Part shown: positions 8,937 to 16,877 of the stretch, one piece after another
Position numbering within the stretch: position 1 is the stretch's first letter
How the letters are laid out: every line of letters begins with the position of its first letter
DNA from: Kyrpidia spormannii
GTDB taxonomy: Bacteria; Bacillota; Bacilli; Kyrpidiales; Kyrpidiaceae
Assembly (NCBI RefSeq): GCF_002804065.1
Contig: NZ_CP024955.1
Location: forward strand, 1,798,001 to 1,862,000
Direction of reading: 5' to 3'
Length of the DNA: 64,000 nucleotides
Translations under genes and position numbers: made by a program
Notes under the pieces: model-generated
The model's input: the letters and a program-made list of their open reading frames with translations, nothing else
Database searches by the model: none
What the model was told of the DNA's origin: nothing

Positions 8937-9416
8937 CTAAGGCCGGTATTTGGCCCGGAGCGCCTCCTCTACGTGGGGCGGCACCAAGCCGGACACATCG
9001 CCGCCGTACTTCGCGATTTCTTTCACAATACTTGAACTGAGATAAGAGTAATTGGTGCTTGTCGGCATAAAAAATGTTTCCGCCCAAGGCCACAACTTAC
9101 GGTTCATGGTGGCATTTTGCAGCTCGAACTCAAAATCGGAAACAGCTCGAAGTCCCCGAATCACCACCCTGGCGCCCCTTTGTTTGAGGTAATCGACCAA
9201 AAGGCCCATGAAGGTCTCCACCCGCACGTTATCGAATCCCTCGACAGACCGTTCGATCAATTGCTTTCTTTCTTCAACCGCGAATAGAGCACTTTTGTGC
9301 GGATTTTCTAACACTGCAACCACGACGGCGTCAAATATCTGGGCGCCGCGTTCAATAATGTCCAAGTGCCCCATGGTGATCGGATCAAAACTTCCCGGAT
9401 ATATGGCTGTGATCAT
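8937..9416 (-). CDS. coaD: Phosphopantetheine adenylyltransferase
   Basis: CoaD adenylates 4'-phosphopantetheine to dephospho-CoA. The N terminus ITAIYPGSFDPITMGHLDII carries the nucleotidyltransferase HxGH-type motif (here MGHLD), and the C-terminal SSSIVKEI supplies the second nucleotide-binding motif. The ATG at 9416 has AAAGGAG upstream and overlaps the rsmD stop as ATGA, giving 159 residues, the normal length. The rsmD-coaD pair is conserved in Firmicutes. Confidence 0.97.
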   Translation of the reverse strand: MITAIYPGSFDPITMGHLDIIERGAQIFDAVVVAVLENPHKSALFAVEERKQLIERSVEGFDNVRVETFMGLLVDYLKQRGARVVIRGLRAVSDFEFELQNATMNRKLWPWAETFFMPTSTNYSYLSSSIVKEIAKYGGDVSGLVPPHVEEALRAKYRP

Positions 9417-10000
9417 TCTGTCGACTCCTTTCGATAAAACGTCAGGGCGGTATCGCCATAGGTCGATCGCTTCCAATGGTGCCACATCCCGATCTTATCT
9501 GGAACCGCCGTTTGTGCGGAAGTCTCCACCACGGCCACAGCCCCCGTTTCCACCAAGCCCAGGCGGTCCAACTCCCCAAGTAGATCCACCGCCCCGGCCA
9601 TTTTGTATGGGGGATCAAAAAACACCCAGCGAAACGCTATCGCCTGGCCCGAAACTCCTGCAGCCGGCAAAAGGGCATTCAACCTGTGCAAGGCGACCCG
9701 GACGTCCATCGGCAAAACCCGGCAACGCGCATCCAACCCAAGGCGTTTCAGGTTGCCCCGTAAAACCCGGAGGGCCGCCGGGGATTTTTCGATGAAAACG
9801 GCCCGTTCCGCCCCCCGGCTCAGGGCCTCGATGCCAAGAGCTCCGGTACCGGCGAAGGCATCCAGCGCCCATCCCCCGTCCAGGCTGCCGCCCAGGATAC
9901 TGAACATCGCTTCTTTGACCCGATCGGCGGTGGGACGCGTCCCCCGGCCCGGCACGCCAGCCAATGGGCGGCCACCCAGCTCTCCGGCGACGACCCGCAT
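9413..10000 (-). CDS. rsmD: 16S rRNA (guanine966-N2)-methyltransferase
   Basis: This SAM-dependent methyltransferase modifies 16S rRNA. It shows the SAM-binding DAFAGTGALGIEALSRGA and the catalytic FDPPY motif typical of N2-guanine methyltransferases. The ATG at 10000 is preceded by GGAGGTGAGTCAC, giving 195 residues; a longer frame upstream has no family similarity. The stop overlaps coaD. The next 280 bases upstream hold no convincing minus-strand promoter, but a 13-codon frame with a good ribosome binding site is present. Confidence 0.95.
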   Translation of the reverse strand: MRVVAGELGGRPLAGVPGRGTRPTADRVKEAMFSILGGSLDGGWALDAFAGTGALGIEALSRGAERAVFIEKSPAALRVLRGNLKRLGLDARCRVLPMDVRVALHRLNALLPAAGVSGQAIAFRWVFFDPPYKMAGAVDLLGELDRLGLVETGAVAVVETSAQTAVPDKIGMWHHWKRSTYGDTALTFYRKESTE

Positions 10001-10173
10001 GTGACTCACCTCCACCGCCCTGTTGCAAAGAGTGTACCACATTTGACGTGTCCAACATGTATAAACGCTCGCAAACCTGTCCATGATGATAACCGGCGGC
10101 TGTCAACCGACGCCGCAAACCGTGGAGCAGCAGGGTGTCCCCATATGCTCTCCTCCGGTTTCTCCTCTCCCGT

Positions 10174-10232
10174 GTCGTCTGGCGAAGGCCATGCGACAAC
10201 CCCCTCGTTGACCCGGACGGGGGGGATTTTTT
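10174..10232 (+). terminator. Double hairpin with T6 tract upstream of small membrane gene
   Basis: First, GTCG..CGAC with inner TGGC/GCCA and loop GAAG forms a symmetric hairpin at 10174-10197. Second, a C-rich arm (C200-C204 of 10,2xx) pairs with a G7 run at 10219-10225 and is followed by TTTTTT. On the plus strand this reads as an intrinsic terminator about 50 bases before the start of the 53-residue gene, so it may be a leader attenuator or may end an unrelated plus-strand transcript. No known riboswitch class was recognised. Confidence 0.5.
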
Positions 10233-10281
10233 ATGAAATAAACAATCGATCCCTGGGCAATCTATGCACGAGGTGATCCGC

Positions 10282-10443
10282 ATGCCGTTGTCATACACCG
10301 AGGGAATGGTGATCGGAGCTATCTTGTTCGTCCTTGTCCTCGCTTTTGTCATTTTTTTCACTTTAGAGATGCCGCCGGTCTCTTCATCCCGGAGACAATC
10401 CCGAATGGACGAACCGGAGCCACCCCGACGGCCGGAATCTTAA
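10282..10443 (+). CDS. 53-residue single-pass membrane protein
   Basis: The ATG at 10282 is preceded by GAGGTGATCCGC, a strong ribosome binding site. The product has a short N terminus (MPLSYTEG), one membrane helix at about residues 9-28 rich in Ile, Leu, Val and Phe, and a polar tail with Arg, Pro and Glu. It is the only plus-strand gene between recG and rsmD. I do not recognise the family. A terminator-like structure precedes it. Start signal and composition support a real gene, although no homology could be checked. Confidence 0.6.
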   Translation: MPLSYTEGMVIGAILFVLVLAFVIFFTLEMPPVSSSRRQSRMDEPEPPRRPES

Positions 10444-10460
10444 ATCACCCCGCGTACACC

Positions 10461-12539
10461 TCAGTGGACCCCTTCACCAACCGCTAGGGGTGCCAGTCCC
10501 GCCCGCAGGGAGGCAAACTCCGGCAAAAGCCAAAATTCTCGGCTCTGCACAAGATGGTGGGCATGGTGTTTGGCCCGGCGCATCCAGATTTCATCTCGAA
10601 TCGGGTCGAAAAGTGCGAAATCTGGCCAACCGCTCTGGGCCAGACCCGCCCACTCCCCCGGCCCCCGCAGCTCCAGATCTTTCTTGGCCAATAAGTATCC
10701 ATCATTCACCGCTTGAAAGGCCTCGATCCGCTGACGAGCGATGTCCGTCAGGGGCCCCGTTAGGACAAAACATACCGCATCCTGCCCCGACCGGCCGATT
10801 CGTCCGCGCAACTGATGCAACTGGCTAAGGCCAAATCGTTCAGCGTGATAAATCACCATCATCGTGGCCTCGGGAACGTCGACGCCCACCTCCACGACGG
10901 TTGTCGCCACCAAAGCCTGTACAGCGCCCTCCGCAAAAGCCCGCATCACCCGTTCTTTTTCACCGGAAGACATGCGCCCGTGCAACAAGCCGACAGCAAA
11001 CCCCGCCAATTGTTCCCGAAACCAGTCAAACAGAGAAAGGACATCTTTTTTCGATTCCGGCTGTTCCCCGGGTCTTCCGATCGCCGGAGCCACCACGTAT
11101 GCCCGCTCACCCCGACTCAATCGACGACGCAGTTCAAGGACGACCTCTTCTTCCCGGTCCAGCGGCAGCCACCGAGTGACGCGCCGGCCCAGGGTTTCAG
11201 CGCGGACAGGCAAAAAGGATACGTCGACATCGCCAAAGAGGGCCATGGCCAAAGTGCGCGGAATCGGCGTTGCCGACATCGACAACAGGTGGATCGATTC
11301 GTGTGGCCGCAGCAGGGCCATCCGCTGCACGACCCCAAATCGCTGTTGTTCATCACACACGGCTGCCCGAAGAGCGGAGTACGGGACATCGCCGAGCACC
11401 GCGTGGGTTCCCACGAGGATCCCCGGGCGGCCGGCGGAAATATCGGCAAAATATCGGGTGCGTTCGGCGCGGCCGGTCCCTCCTGTTAACAGCCAAACTG
11501 GAAAAGAAAAGCCCGCGAACCAACGAGACAAAGTGCGGGCGTGTTGCTCAGCGAGAATTTCGGTGGGAGCCAACAATACCCCTTGTCCGCCGCTCATCGC
11601 CGCCGCAAAGAGAACGGCAGCCGCGATCACGGTCTTCCCGGAACCGACGTCGCCGAGGATGAGCCGGCGCATGGGCGCATGTCCGGCGATCTCCTCCGCC
11701 ACCTCCCGCAACACCCGCCGCTGCCCTTCCGTGGGAGAAAACGGAAGAGCCGCCAAAAAGGCTTCCCACTCCCTCCGGGTCAATCTGAGGGCCGGGGCCC
11801 GTCGGCTTTTTTGTCTCCACCGGGCGTACTGGAGCGGAAGCTGAAACCTGAGACATTCTTCATATACCAATCTCTCCCGGGCCCGACCAAGTCTCTCCCA
11901 GTCCCGGGGAAAGTGAATCTCCCGCAGGGCCTCGGCTTTGTCCATGAGCCCCAGCTTCGCCCTCCAGCGCCACGGCAAAGGATCGACGAGATGGGGCTCA
12001 GCTTCTTTCAAGGCTGACGCGATCCACGTACGCAGCCACTTGGCATGGAGATCCCCGCTGGTTTGGTACACGGGCACAATCCGGCCCGCATGGGCAGAAT
12101 GATGAGGGCCGCCCTCGGATACCGGCTCCATATGTTCCACCACCAGGCTGCGCCGGGCGGCCTGCCACCGGCCCACTAACCGCCATCGCTGATAACGGGT
12201 CAACCGCTCAAGGACATAGGCCTGACGAAACCAAACCGCGTGAATGCGAATTCCTTGAACGTCCATCGGCACGGCCACCGCCGGGACCCGCCCACCTTTG
12301 CTCACCCGGGGCTTCCCCGCCACAGTCCCCTCCACCGCCACCCGGCGGCCGTCTTCCCACTCTCCAGGACGGCGAAGACGGAGATCCTCATAACGAAAGG
12401 GATAATGATAAAGGAGATCGCCAATTGACCGAATCCCCAAACTCTCCAAAGCCCTGGCCCTCCGGGGGCCGACGCCAGGCAAGAACGTGACCGGCCGGGC
12501 GAGCGGATCCTGCGAAGCGCGGGGATCCTTCTCCATCAC
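10461..12539 (-). CDS. recG: ATP-dependent DNA helicase RecG
   Basis: RecG remodels stalled replication forks and Holliday junctions. The 692-residue protein has the N-terminal wedge/OB domain, Walker A GDVGSGKT (296-303), motif III SATPIPRTLA and the C-terminal helicase signature QLHQLRGRIGRS. Motif II reads DEQQ (396-399) where RecG normally has DEQH; the catalytic Asp-Glu is intact. The GTG at 12539 overlaps the fakA stop as GTGA, with an ATG one codon later. In B. subtilis recG is followed by fapR; here the ylb block lies between them. Confidence 0.96.
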   Translation of the reverse strand: MMEKDPRASQDPLARPVTFLPGVGPRRARALESLGIRSIGDLLYHYPFRYEDLRLRRPGEWEDGRRVAVEGTVAGKPRVSKGGRVPAVAVPMDVQGIRIHAVWFRQAYVLERLTRYQRWRLVGRWQAARRSLVVEHMEPVSEGGPHHSAHAGRIVPVYQTSGDLHAKWLRTWIASALKEAEPHLVDPLPWRWRAKLGLMDKAEALREIHFPRDWERLGRARERLVYEECLRFQLPLQYARWRQKSRRAPALRLTRREWEAFLAALPFSPTEGQRRVLREVAEEIAGHAPMRRLILGDVGSGKTVIAAAVLFAAAMSGGQGVLLAPTEILAEQHARTLSRWFAGFSFPVWLLTGGTGRAERTRYFADISAGRPGILVGTHAVLGDVPYSALRAAVCDEQQRFGVVQRMALLRPHESIHLLSMSATPIPRTLAMALFGDVDVSFLPVRAETLGRRVTRWLPLDREEEVVLELRRRLSRGERAYVVAPAIGRPGEQPESKKDVLSLFDWFREQLAGFAVGLLHGRMSSGEKERVMRAFAEGAVQALVATTVVEVGVDVPEATMMVIYHAERFGLSQLHQLRGRIGRSGQDAVCFVLTGPLTDIARQRIEAFQAVNDGYLLAKKDLELRGPGEWAGLAQSGWPDFALFDPIRDEIWMRRAKHHAHHLVQSREFWLLPEFASLRAGLAPLAVGEGVH

Positions 12540-14218
12540 TCCACACCCACCACAGCGTCGTAAGTCGTTTCATCTCCCCGAAGCCATTCAAAAGAGAGGC
12601 CCGGAAACTTGACGGACACCTGTTCTCGGACCGCCCGCTCCTCCTGAGCACTCACCCGCCTTCCCCAGATCACTGTGACCAATTCGGCCTCTTCAGCCCC
12701 GAGGCGCTCAATCAAACCAAGGAGAACGGGAGAAATGGTTTCACCCACCGCCACCACTTGGCCGTCCACCATTCCCTCATAAAGTCCGGACCGCGCACCT
12801 GGTGGCAAGGACCCAGAATCAGAAACTTTCCGGATGAATCCCGAACGTACCCTGGCCATGGCCTCCTTCATCCGGCGTTCATTCTCGTCCAAAGGGCGGG
12901 TGGGCTCGAACACACAGGCGGCCGCCAACCCCTCCGGAACACTGCCGGCTCGAATCACCCGAAGCACGCCGGACCCCAGTGTCCGCAAGGCCCGTTTGAC
13001 ATCTGCCTCGGACCGGCTCTGACAAACCAAAACCGCCGTCTCCGCACTCCCGGTCTCTTGTACAACCCGAGATAACACAGACACCGCCCCGGATCTCCCG
13101 CCCACTTCCGAGAGAACGACAGCGGGAACGCCCGCCCCTTCAAACAAACGAGCCGCCCCTTCGTCGTCCACCGCTGCAACCAGAGAACGCCGGGGAACCG
13201 AAGATCCCGGCTGCGGAATGGCTGGGGCAACTTCCAGGGATTTGGTCTTCACTTGCATTTGCATATTGTCAATCTTGATCCGATCGAGGGGGCCAAAGGA
13301 CAAACAATGCTCCAAGACCGTCCCCGGGTGGAAACTATGAATGTGTACCTTGACCCACTCGTCCACCTGGACGACGAGCAAGGAGTCCCCGAGCCCGCAC
13401 AACGACTGTTCGAGCCGGGCGGTCATCGATTCCCCTTGCCCGGCGACATGGATCAAACACTCGGTGCAATAGCCGTAACCGCCGACGCTTTCACCCCGCC
13501 GACATTCGATTGAGGGGTCTTCGTCCATCGAGGCGGAGGATACTGCCATGCCATCTCCCCGCCGTCGCTCGGCCACAACCGCGATGTCCGCCTCCCACGG
13601 CAACGATATTCCGGCGAGCGTTTCGACAAAAGCATCGAGTATCACGGCAAAACCGAGGGCCCCGGAATCCACCACCCCCGGTTGGCGGCGCCCCGAAGGA
13701 TCCGGGGCTCCCCCCTCAAGCACCGATTCCGCTGCGGCAACAGCCGCACGGGCGGCTGCCTCCCAGCCATCGCCAGATCCCTCTATCCAAGCCCGAGCCG
13801 TATCCCGGGCAATGCTGAGCATCGTACCTTCAACCGGTTTCTCCACTGCCCGATAGGCAGCTTCCGCCCCGCGATTCCATGCCTCACTCCACCTGGTGAG
13901 GGACAGCTCCACTTCCCCTCGGAGGCTACCGGCCAAACCCAGAAAAAACTGCGAAAGAATGACGCCGGAGTTTCCCCTCGCACCGAAGATCAACCCTTTG
14001 GCGAATCGAGTGAGCACTTCAGCCGCTCCCGAGGCAGGATGTTCAGCCAACGCCCGGAGCCCAGCATCAAACGTCAACGATAAGTTTGTCCCCGTGTCCG
14101 CATCGGGAACGGGAAAGACATTCAGGCGGTTGATGGTCGGTCCTGCCTCACTCAATCGCCGCCCCGCCGCCTCCAATGCCTGGACGAGCATCTGCCCGTC
14201 CAATCGCCTGTCCTCCAA
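12536..14218 (-). CDS. fakA: Fatty acid kinase A (DhaL domain, YloV)
   Basis: FakA phosphorylates fatty acids bound to FakB so that PlsX/PlsY can use them. The N-terminal DhaL kinase domain has NVFPVPDADTGTN (33-45), which binds Mg-ATP, and GARGNSGVILSQ. The C-terminal half is the YloV domain with GYGYCTECLI. The start is the TTG at 14218 preceded by AGGAGG at eight bases; the N-terminal LDG motif aligns with B. subtilis YloV. It follows asp23 by 12 bases, as yloU-yloV do, and overlaps recG. Confidence 0.94.
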   Translation of the reverse strand: MEDRRLDGQMLVQALEAAGRRLSEAGPTINRLNVFPVPDADTGTNLSLTFDAGLRALAEHPASGAAEVLTRFAKGLIFGARGNSGVILSQFFLGLAGSLRGEVELSLTRWSEAWNRGAEAAYRAVEKPVEGTMLSIARDTARAWIEGSGDGWEAAARAAVAAAESVLEGGAPDPSGRRQPGVVDSGALGFAVILDAFVETLAGISLPWEADIAVVAERRRGDGMAVSSASMDEDPSIECRRGESVGGYGYCTECLIHVAGQGESMTARLEQSLCGLGDSLLVVQVDEWVKVHIHSFHPGTVLEHCLSFGPLDRIKIDNMQMQVKTKSLEVAPAIPQPGSSVPRRSLVAAVDDEGAARLFEGAGVPAVVLSEVGGRSGAVSVLSRVVQETGSAETAVLVCQSRSEADVKRALRTLGSGVLRVIRAGSVPEGLAAACVFEPTRPLDENERRMKEAMARVRSGFIRKVSDSGSLPPGARSGLYEGMVDGQVVAVGETISPVLLGLIERLGAEEAELVTVIWGRRVSAQEERAVREQVSVKFPGLSFEWLRGDETTYDAVVGVE

Positions 14219-14230
14219 CCCAACGCCCTC

Positions 14231-14596
14231 CTACTTCTCTTCCGGCACCCGAACGCCCTGAACGTACACGTTGATGCGATCCGGGGTGATTCCGAGGGTA
14301 TCCTGCAAGGTGTAGCGCACCTTTTCGATCACATTGTGGGCTACTTCGGAAATTTTCATGCCGTAAACGACAATGATGTGGAGATCCACCACGGTTTTGT
14401 CATCCCGAACCTGTACCTCCACGCCCCGACCAGGGTTGTCCCGTCCCAAAAACTCTGTCAGGCTGTCTTTGACCTGGCGCCGGGAGGCCATCCCCGCCAA
14501 CCCGTAACACTCCATAGCTGCGGTCCCTGCAATCGTGGCAATGACGTCTTCGACAATGAAAATCTTCCCAATCGCGGTCTGCAGTTCTTTCGGCAT
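14231..14596 (-). CDS. Asp23/Gls24 family protein YloU
   Basis: The 121-residue protein has the Asp23 fold pattern: IFIVEDVIATIAGTAAMECYG near the N terminus, then VDLHIIVVYGMKISEVAHNVIEKVRY. Family members are small, abundant, membrane-associated proteins in Firmicutes linked to envelope stress and, beside fakA, to lipid metabolism; the exact role is not settled. The ATG at 14596 follows GAGGGGG. It is divergent from rpmB and leads the asp23-fakA-recG run. Confidence 0.92.
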   Translation of the reverse strand: MPKELQTAIGKIFIVEDVIATIAGTAAMECYGLAGMASRRQVKDSLTEFLGRDNPGRGVEVQVRDDKTVVDLHIIVVYGMKISEVAHNVIEKVRYTLQDTLGITPDRINVYVQGVRVPEEK

Positions 14597-14756
14597 CTCC
14601 GATCGTTCCCCCTCGCACCCCGGAATCCGGGCGTGACGGTGTGACTTCCCTTGCATTTTACTACAATCGGGCGACCTCGGAAAAGGGACGGAGGGCGATC
14701 GCCCCCTCTTCCGGAGGCTGAAGGGAAAATTCCGGAGTTCGGCCCCCCCGAGTACC

Positions 14757-14785
14757 TTGATCGAACATCGACCCTGTGGTAGCAT
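14757..14785 (+). promoter_or_regulatory. Probable rpmB promoter
   Basis: TTGATC (14757-14762), a 17-base spacer and TAGCAT (14780-14785) lie about 60 bases upstream of the rpmB start. Both boxes match the sigma-A consensus at four positions. It is the best plus-strand candidate in the divergent region between asp23 and rpmB. Confidence 0.55.
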
Positions 14786-14844
14786 AGGAAAGTCGACATG
14801 CCGTGAGCGGCCGCGGATCCATCGACTGGACGGGGGTGAAACGG

Positions 14845-15036
14845 ATGGCCAAGCGTTGTGAAATCTGTGGACGGGGGCCGGCAACCGGGCACGCGGTGAG
14901 CCACTCCCATATACTCACGAAACGCCGCTGGATGCCCAACATCCACAAGATTAGGGCGGAGGTCGGCGGCAGCGTTCGCCGCATTCGGGTCTGTTCCCGT
15001 TGCCTGAAGGCCGGAAAAGTCAAAAGGGCTCTTTGA
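14845..15036 (+). CDS. rpmB: Ribosomal protein bL28
   Basis: The 63-residue product (MAKRCEICGRGPATGHAVSH...) is L28 with four cysteines in two pairs, CEIC (5-8) and CSRC near the C terminus, suggesting zinc binding. The ATG at 14845 follows GGGGGTG. A monocistronic plus-strand gene, it ends at a strong terminator shared with spoVM. The rpmB/asp23 divergence matches B. subtilis. Confidence 0.97.
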   Translation: MAKRCEICGRGPATGHAVSHSHILTKRRWMPNIHKIRAEVGGSVRRIRVCSRCLKAGKVKRAL

Positions 15037-15070
15037 AACAAAAAAGCACCGAGGAGGTGCTTTTTTGTTT
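15036..15070. terminator. Bidirectional terminator between rpmB and spoVM
   Basis: A perfect 15-bp inverted repeat (arms 15036-15050 and 15056-15070, loop GAGGA) has a GCACC/GGTGC core flanked by six A residues on one side and six T residues on the other. It can terminate rpmB in one direction and spoVM in the other. Its arms overlap the last base of the rpmB stop and two bases of the spoVM stop. Confidence 0.93.
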
Positions 15071-15149
15071 AGTCTTTGTGAAAGGCGTTCAGAATCGCTT
15101 TTACGATCTCCCCAAGGAAACGAGGCAGTTTAATGGTATAAAAGCGCAC
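15069..15149 (-). CDS. spoVM: Stage V sporulation protein M
   Basis: This 26-residue amphipathic peptide (VRFYTIKLPRFLGEIVKAIL plus NAFHKD) is nearly the same as B. subtilis SpoVM, including the Pro that lets it recognise the convex forespore membrane, where it anchors SpoIVA at the start of coat assembly. The GTG at 15149 has GGAGGAGGGG five bases upstream. It lies downstream of rpe, as in Bacillus. It is good evidence that the organism forms endospores. I saw no clear sigma-E promoter. Confidence 0.95.
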   Translation of the reverse strand: MRFYTIKLPRFLGEIVKAILNAFHKD

Positions 15150-15247
15150 AAAAACCCCTCCTCCGCCTCCGGTATCCGTACTCGGACCTGGCCCTTCTTC
15201 CAAACGCGTTGCGGTCCCATTGCTCTTTATGTATATTCCTTCTCGGG

Positions 15248-15913
15248 CTAAATGTGTGCAATCGCCTCCAGGATATCGCCCAACGCTTTTTTTCGGTCCG
15301 CCCGCCCAAACACCGCTGAGCCGGCCACCAGCACATCGGCCCCCGCTTTCACCGCCTTGGGAGCGGTTGAAGGATCGATCCCCCCATCCACCTCGACGCA
15401 GAGGTCGTCCCGATCCCCTGCCCATTCTCGCAAGAGAGGGATTTTCTCCACGGTTCGGGGAAGGAACGCCTGTCCTCCAAACCCGGGGTTGACCGTCATG
15501 ACCAAAACCAACTCCACATCCTCCAACACCCAGCGCACCATCTCGGGCGGCGTGGCCGGGTTGAGAGCGACCCCAGGTTTCACCCCTGTCGCCCGGATAC
15601 TCTGGATCGTTCGGTGTAGATGTGGACAAGCTTCAACGTGGACTGTGATTCGGTCCGCCCCGGCCCGGGCAAAATCCTCAATATAGCGATCCGGATTGGC
15701 AATCATCAAATGCACATCCAAGGGCAAATCGGTAACCCTGCGGAGACTCGCCACCACCGGCGGCCCGATCGTAATATTTGGAACAAACTGCCCGTCCATC
15801 ACGTCCACATGAATCCAATTCGCTCCCGCTTGGGTCACCGATTCCACTTCTTCGGCTAATCGGGCAAAATCCGCCGACAAGATCGACGGCGCCATCATCA
15901 CCGATCGTCTCAT
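15248..15913 (-). CDS. rpe: Ribulose-phosphate 3-epimerase
   Basis: Rpe interconverts ribulose 5-phosphate and xylulose 5-phosphate. The TIM-barrel protein shows APSILSADF at the N terminus, the metal-binding HVDVMDGQFVPN and DVHLMI, MTVNPGFGGQ and EVDGGI. It is 221 residues, the normal length. The ATG at 15913 follows GGAGGCAAGGACG. It lies 45 bases after rsgA, the order seen in B. subtilis (yloQ-rpe). Confidence 0.97.
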   Translation of the reverse strand: MRRSVMMAPSILSADFARLAEEVESVTQAGANWIHVDVMDGQFVPNITIGPPVVASLRRVTDLPLDVHLMIANPDRYIEDFARAGADRITVHVEACPHLHRTIQSIRATGVKPGVALNPATPPEMVRWVLEDVELVLVMTVNPGFGGQAFLPRTVEKIPLLREWAGDRDDLCVEVDGGIDPSTAPKAVKAGADVLVAGSAVFGRADRKKALGDILEAIAHI

Positions 15914-15958
15914 CGTCCTTGCCTCCTTTCACAATCCCCCGTTCACGCAGGGTCATCG

Positions 15959-16855
15959 TCAGCGGTATCGCTCTTCCCGAGCTTCGCGCAGCTCTTTCAG
16001 CCATTCCCGATAATGGTCGTAACGCAAAGGATCGATCCGCCCCTCGGCCAGGGCCGCGGGGACCGCGCACCCTTCCTCTTCTTCGTGCAGGCAGCCTCGG
16101 TATCGACAGTCTCTGCCCACCTCAACCAGTTCCGGGAATCCCTTCGGCAGCCTTTCAGGCTCCAAATCCTTGTCGAAGGCCAAAACCCCGAACCCCGGAG
16201 TATCGACGACATAAGTATTCTCTTCCAGTCGGAGGAGCTCCACCTGCCGAGTGGTGTGGCGACCCCTTCCCAGACGCCGGCTGACGTCGCCCACGGCCCG
16301 ATTCAACCCGGGACGCAAAGCGTTAATCAAACTGGATTTGCCCACTCCGGACTGACCGGCGAGGACGCTCACCTTTCCCCGCAACCAGGTGCGTAGGGCA
16401 TCGATACCCTCCCCGGTCAGGGAGGACGCGAACAGGGTCGGGTACCCCAACCGCCCGTATACCGACACCTCCCTTTCAAAATCGGACCGGTCCTGAAGGA
16501 GGTCCGCTTTACTCCAGCACAGCAAAGCGGGGATGTTTTGCAACTCCACAGACACGAGCAGGCGGTCGAGCAGGTGGCGATTCAGATCGGGTTCCCGGAT
16601 GGAAAAGACCAGTACAGCCAGGTCCACGTTCGCCACTGGGGGGCGGACCAAAACGTTTGTCCGAGACAGCACGTCCTCCACCACGCCCTCGGAGGGCCCG
16701 GACAAACGGACCCGCACCGCATCTCCGACCACGGGATGAATCCCCCGCTTCTTCAGGACACCCCGGGCGCGGCAGCGCACCGTTCGCCCTTCGAGATCTA
16801 CGTCGTAGAATCCGGCCACCACCCGGACAATCCGGCCCTGTGCCCCTTCCGGCAC
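15959..16855 (-). CDS. rsgA: Ribosome small subunit GTPase RsgA
   Basis: RsgA is a circularly permuted GTPase that helps mature the 30S subunit. Motif order is G4 (SKAD), then G1 (GQSGVGKSSL), then G3 (DTPG), after an N-terminal OB fold; the C terminus has the Cys/His zinc knuckle (CRYRGCLHEEEEGC). I choose the GTG at 16855, preceded by GGGGGGAG, giving 298 residues like the B. subtilis protein. An ATG 11 codons earlier overlaps prkC but lacks a binding site. The G4 Asn is replaced by Ser, as it is by Thr in B. subtilis. Confidence 0.95.
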   Translation of the reverse strand: MPEGAQGRIVRVVAGFYDVDLEGRTVRCRARGVLKKRGIHPVVGDAVRVRLSGPSEGVVEDVLSRTNVLVRPPVANVDLAVLVFSIREPDLNRHLLDRLLVSVELQNIPALLCWSKADLLQDRSDFEREVSVYGRLGYPTLFASSLTGEGIDALRTWLRGKVSVLAGQSGVGKSSLINALRPGLNRAVGDVSRRLGRGRHTTRQVELLRLEENTYVVDTPGFGVLAFDKDLEPERLPKGFPELVEVGRDCRYRGCLHEEEEGCAVPAALAEGRIDPLRYDHYREWLKELREAREERYR

Positions 16856-16877
16856 GCCGCTCTCCCCCCTCTTCCTG

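Noticed and set aside
10085..10232. Riboswitch upstream of the small membrane gene
   Set aside because: Stems and a terminator are present, but I could not match the sequence to any known aptamer class, so I report only the hairpins.
10001..10276. Plus-strand 91-residue frame between rsmD and the small membrane gene
   Set aside because: It has no binding site, and includes the two hairpins and a T6 tract, which fit a leader or terminator instead.
16300..16510. RsgA G4 motif SKAD as a lost function
   Set aside because: B. subtilis RsgA has TKMD at this place, so a hydroxyl residue there is normal for the family.
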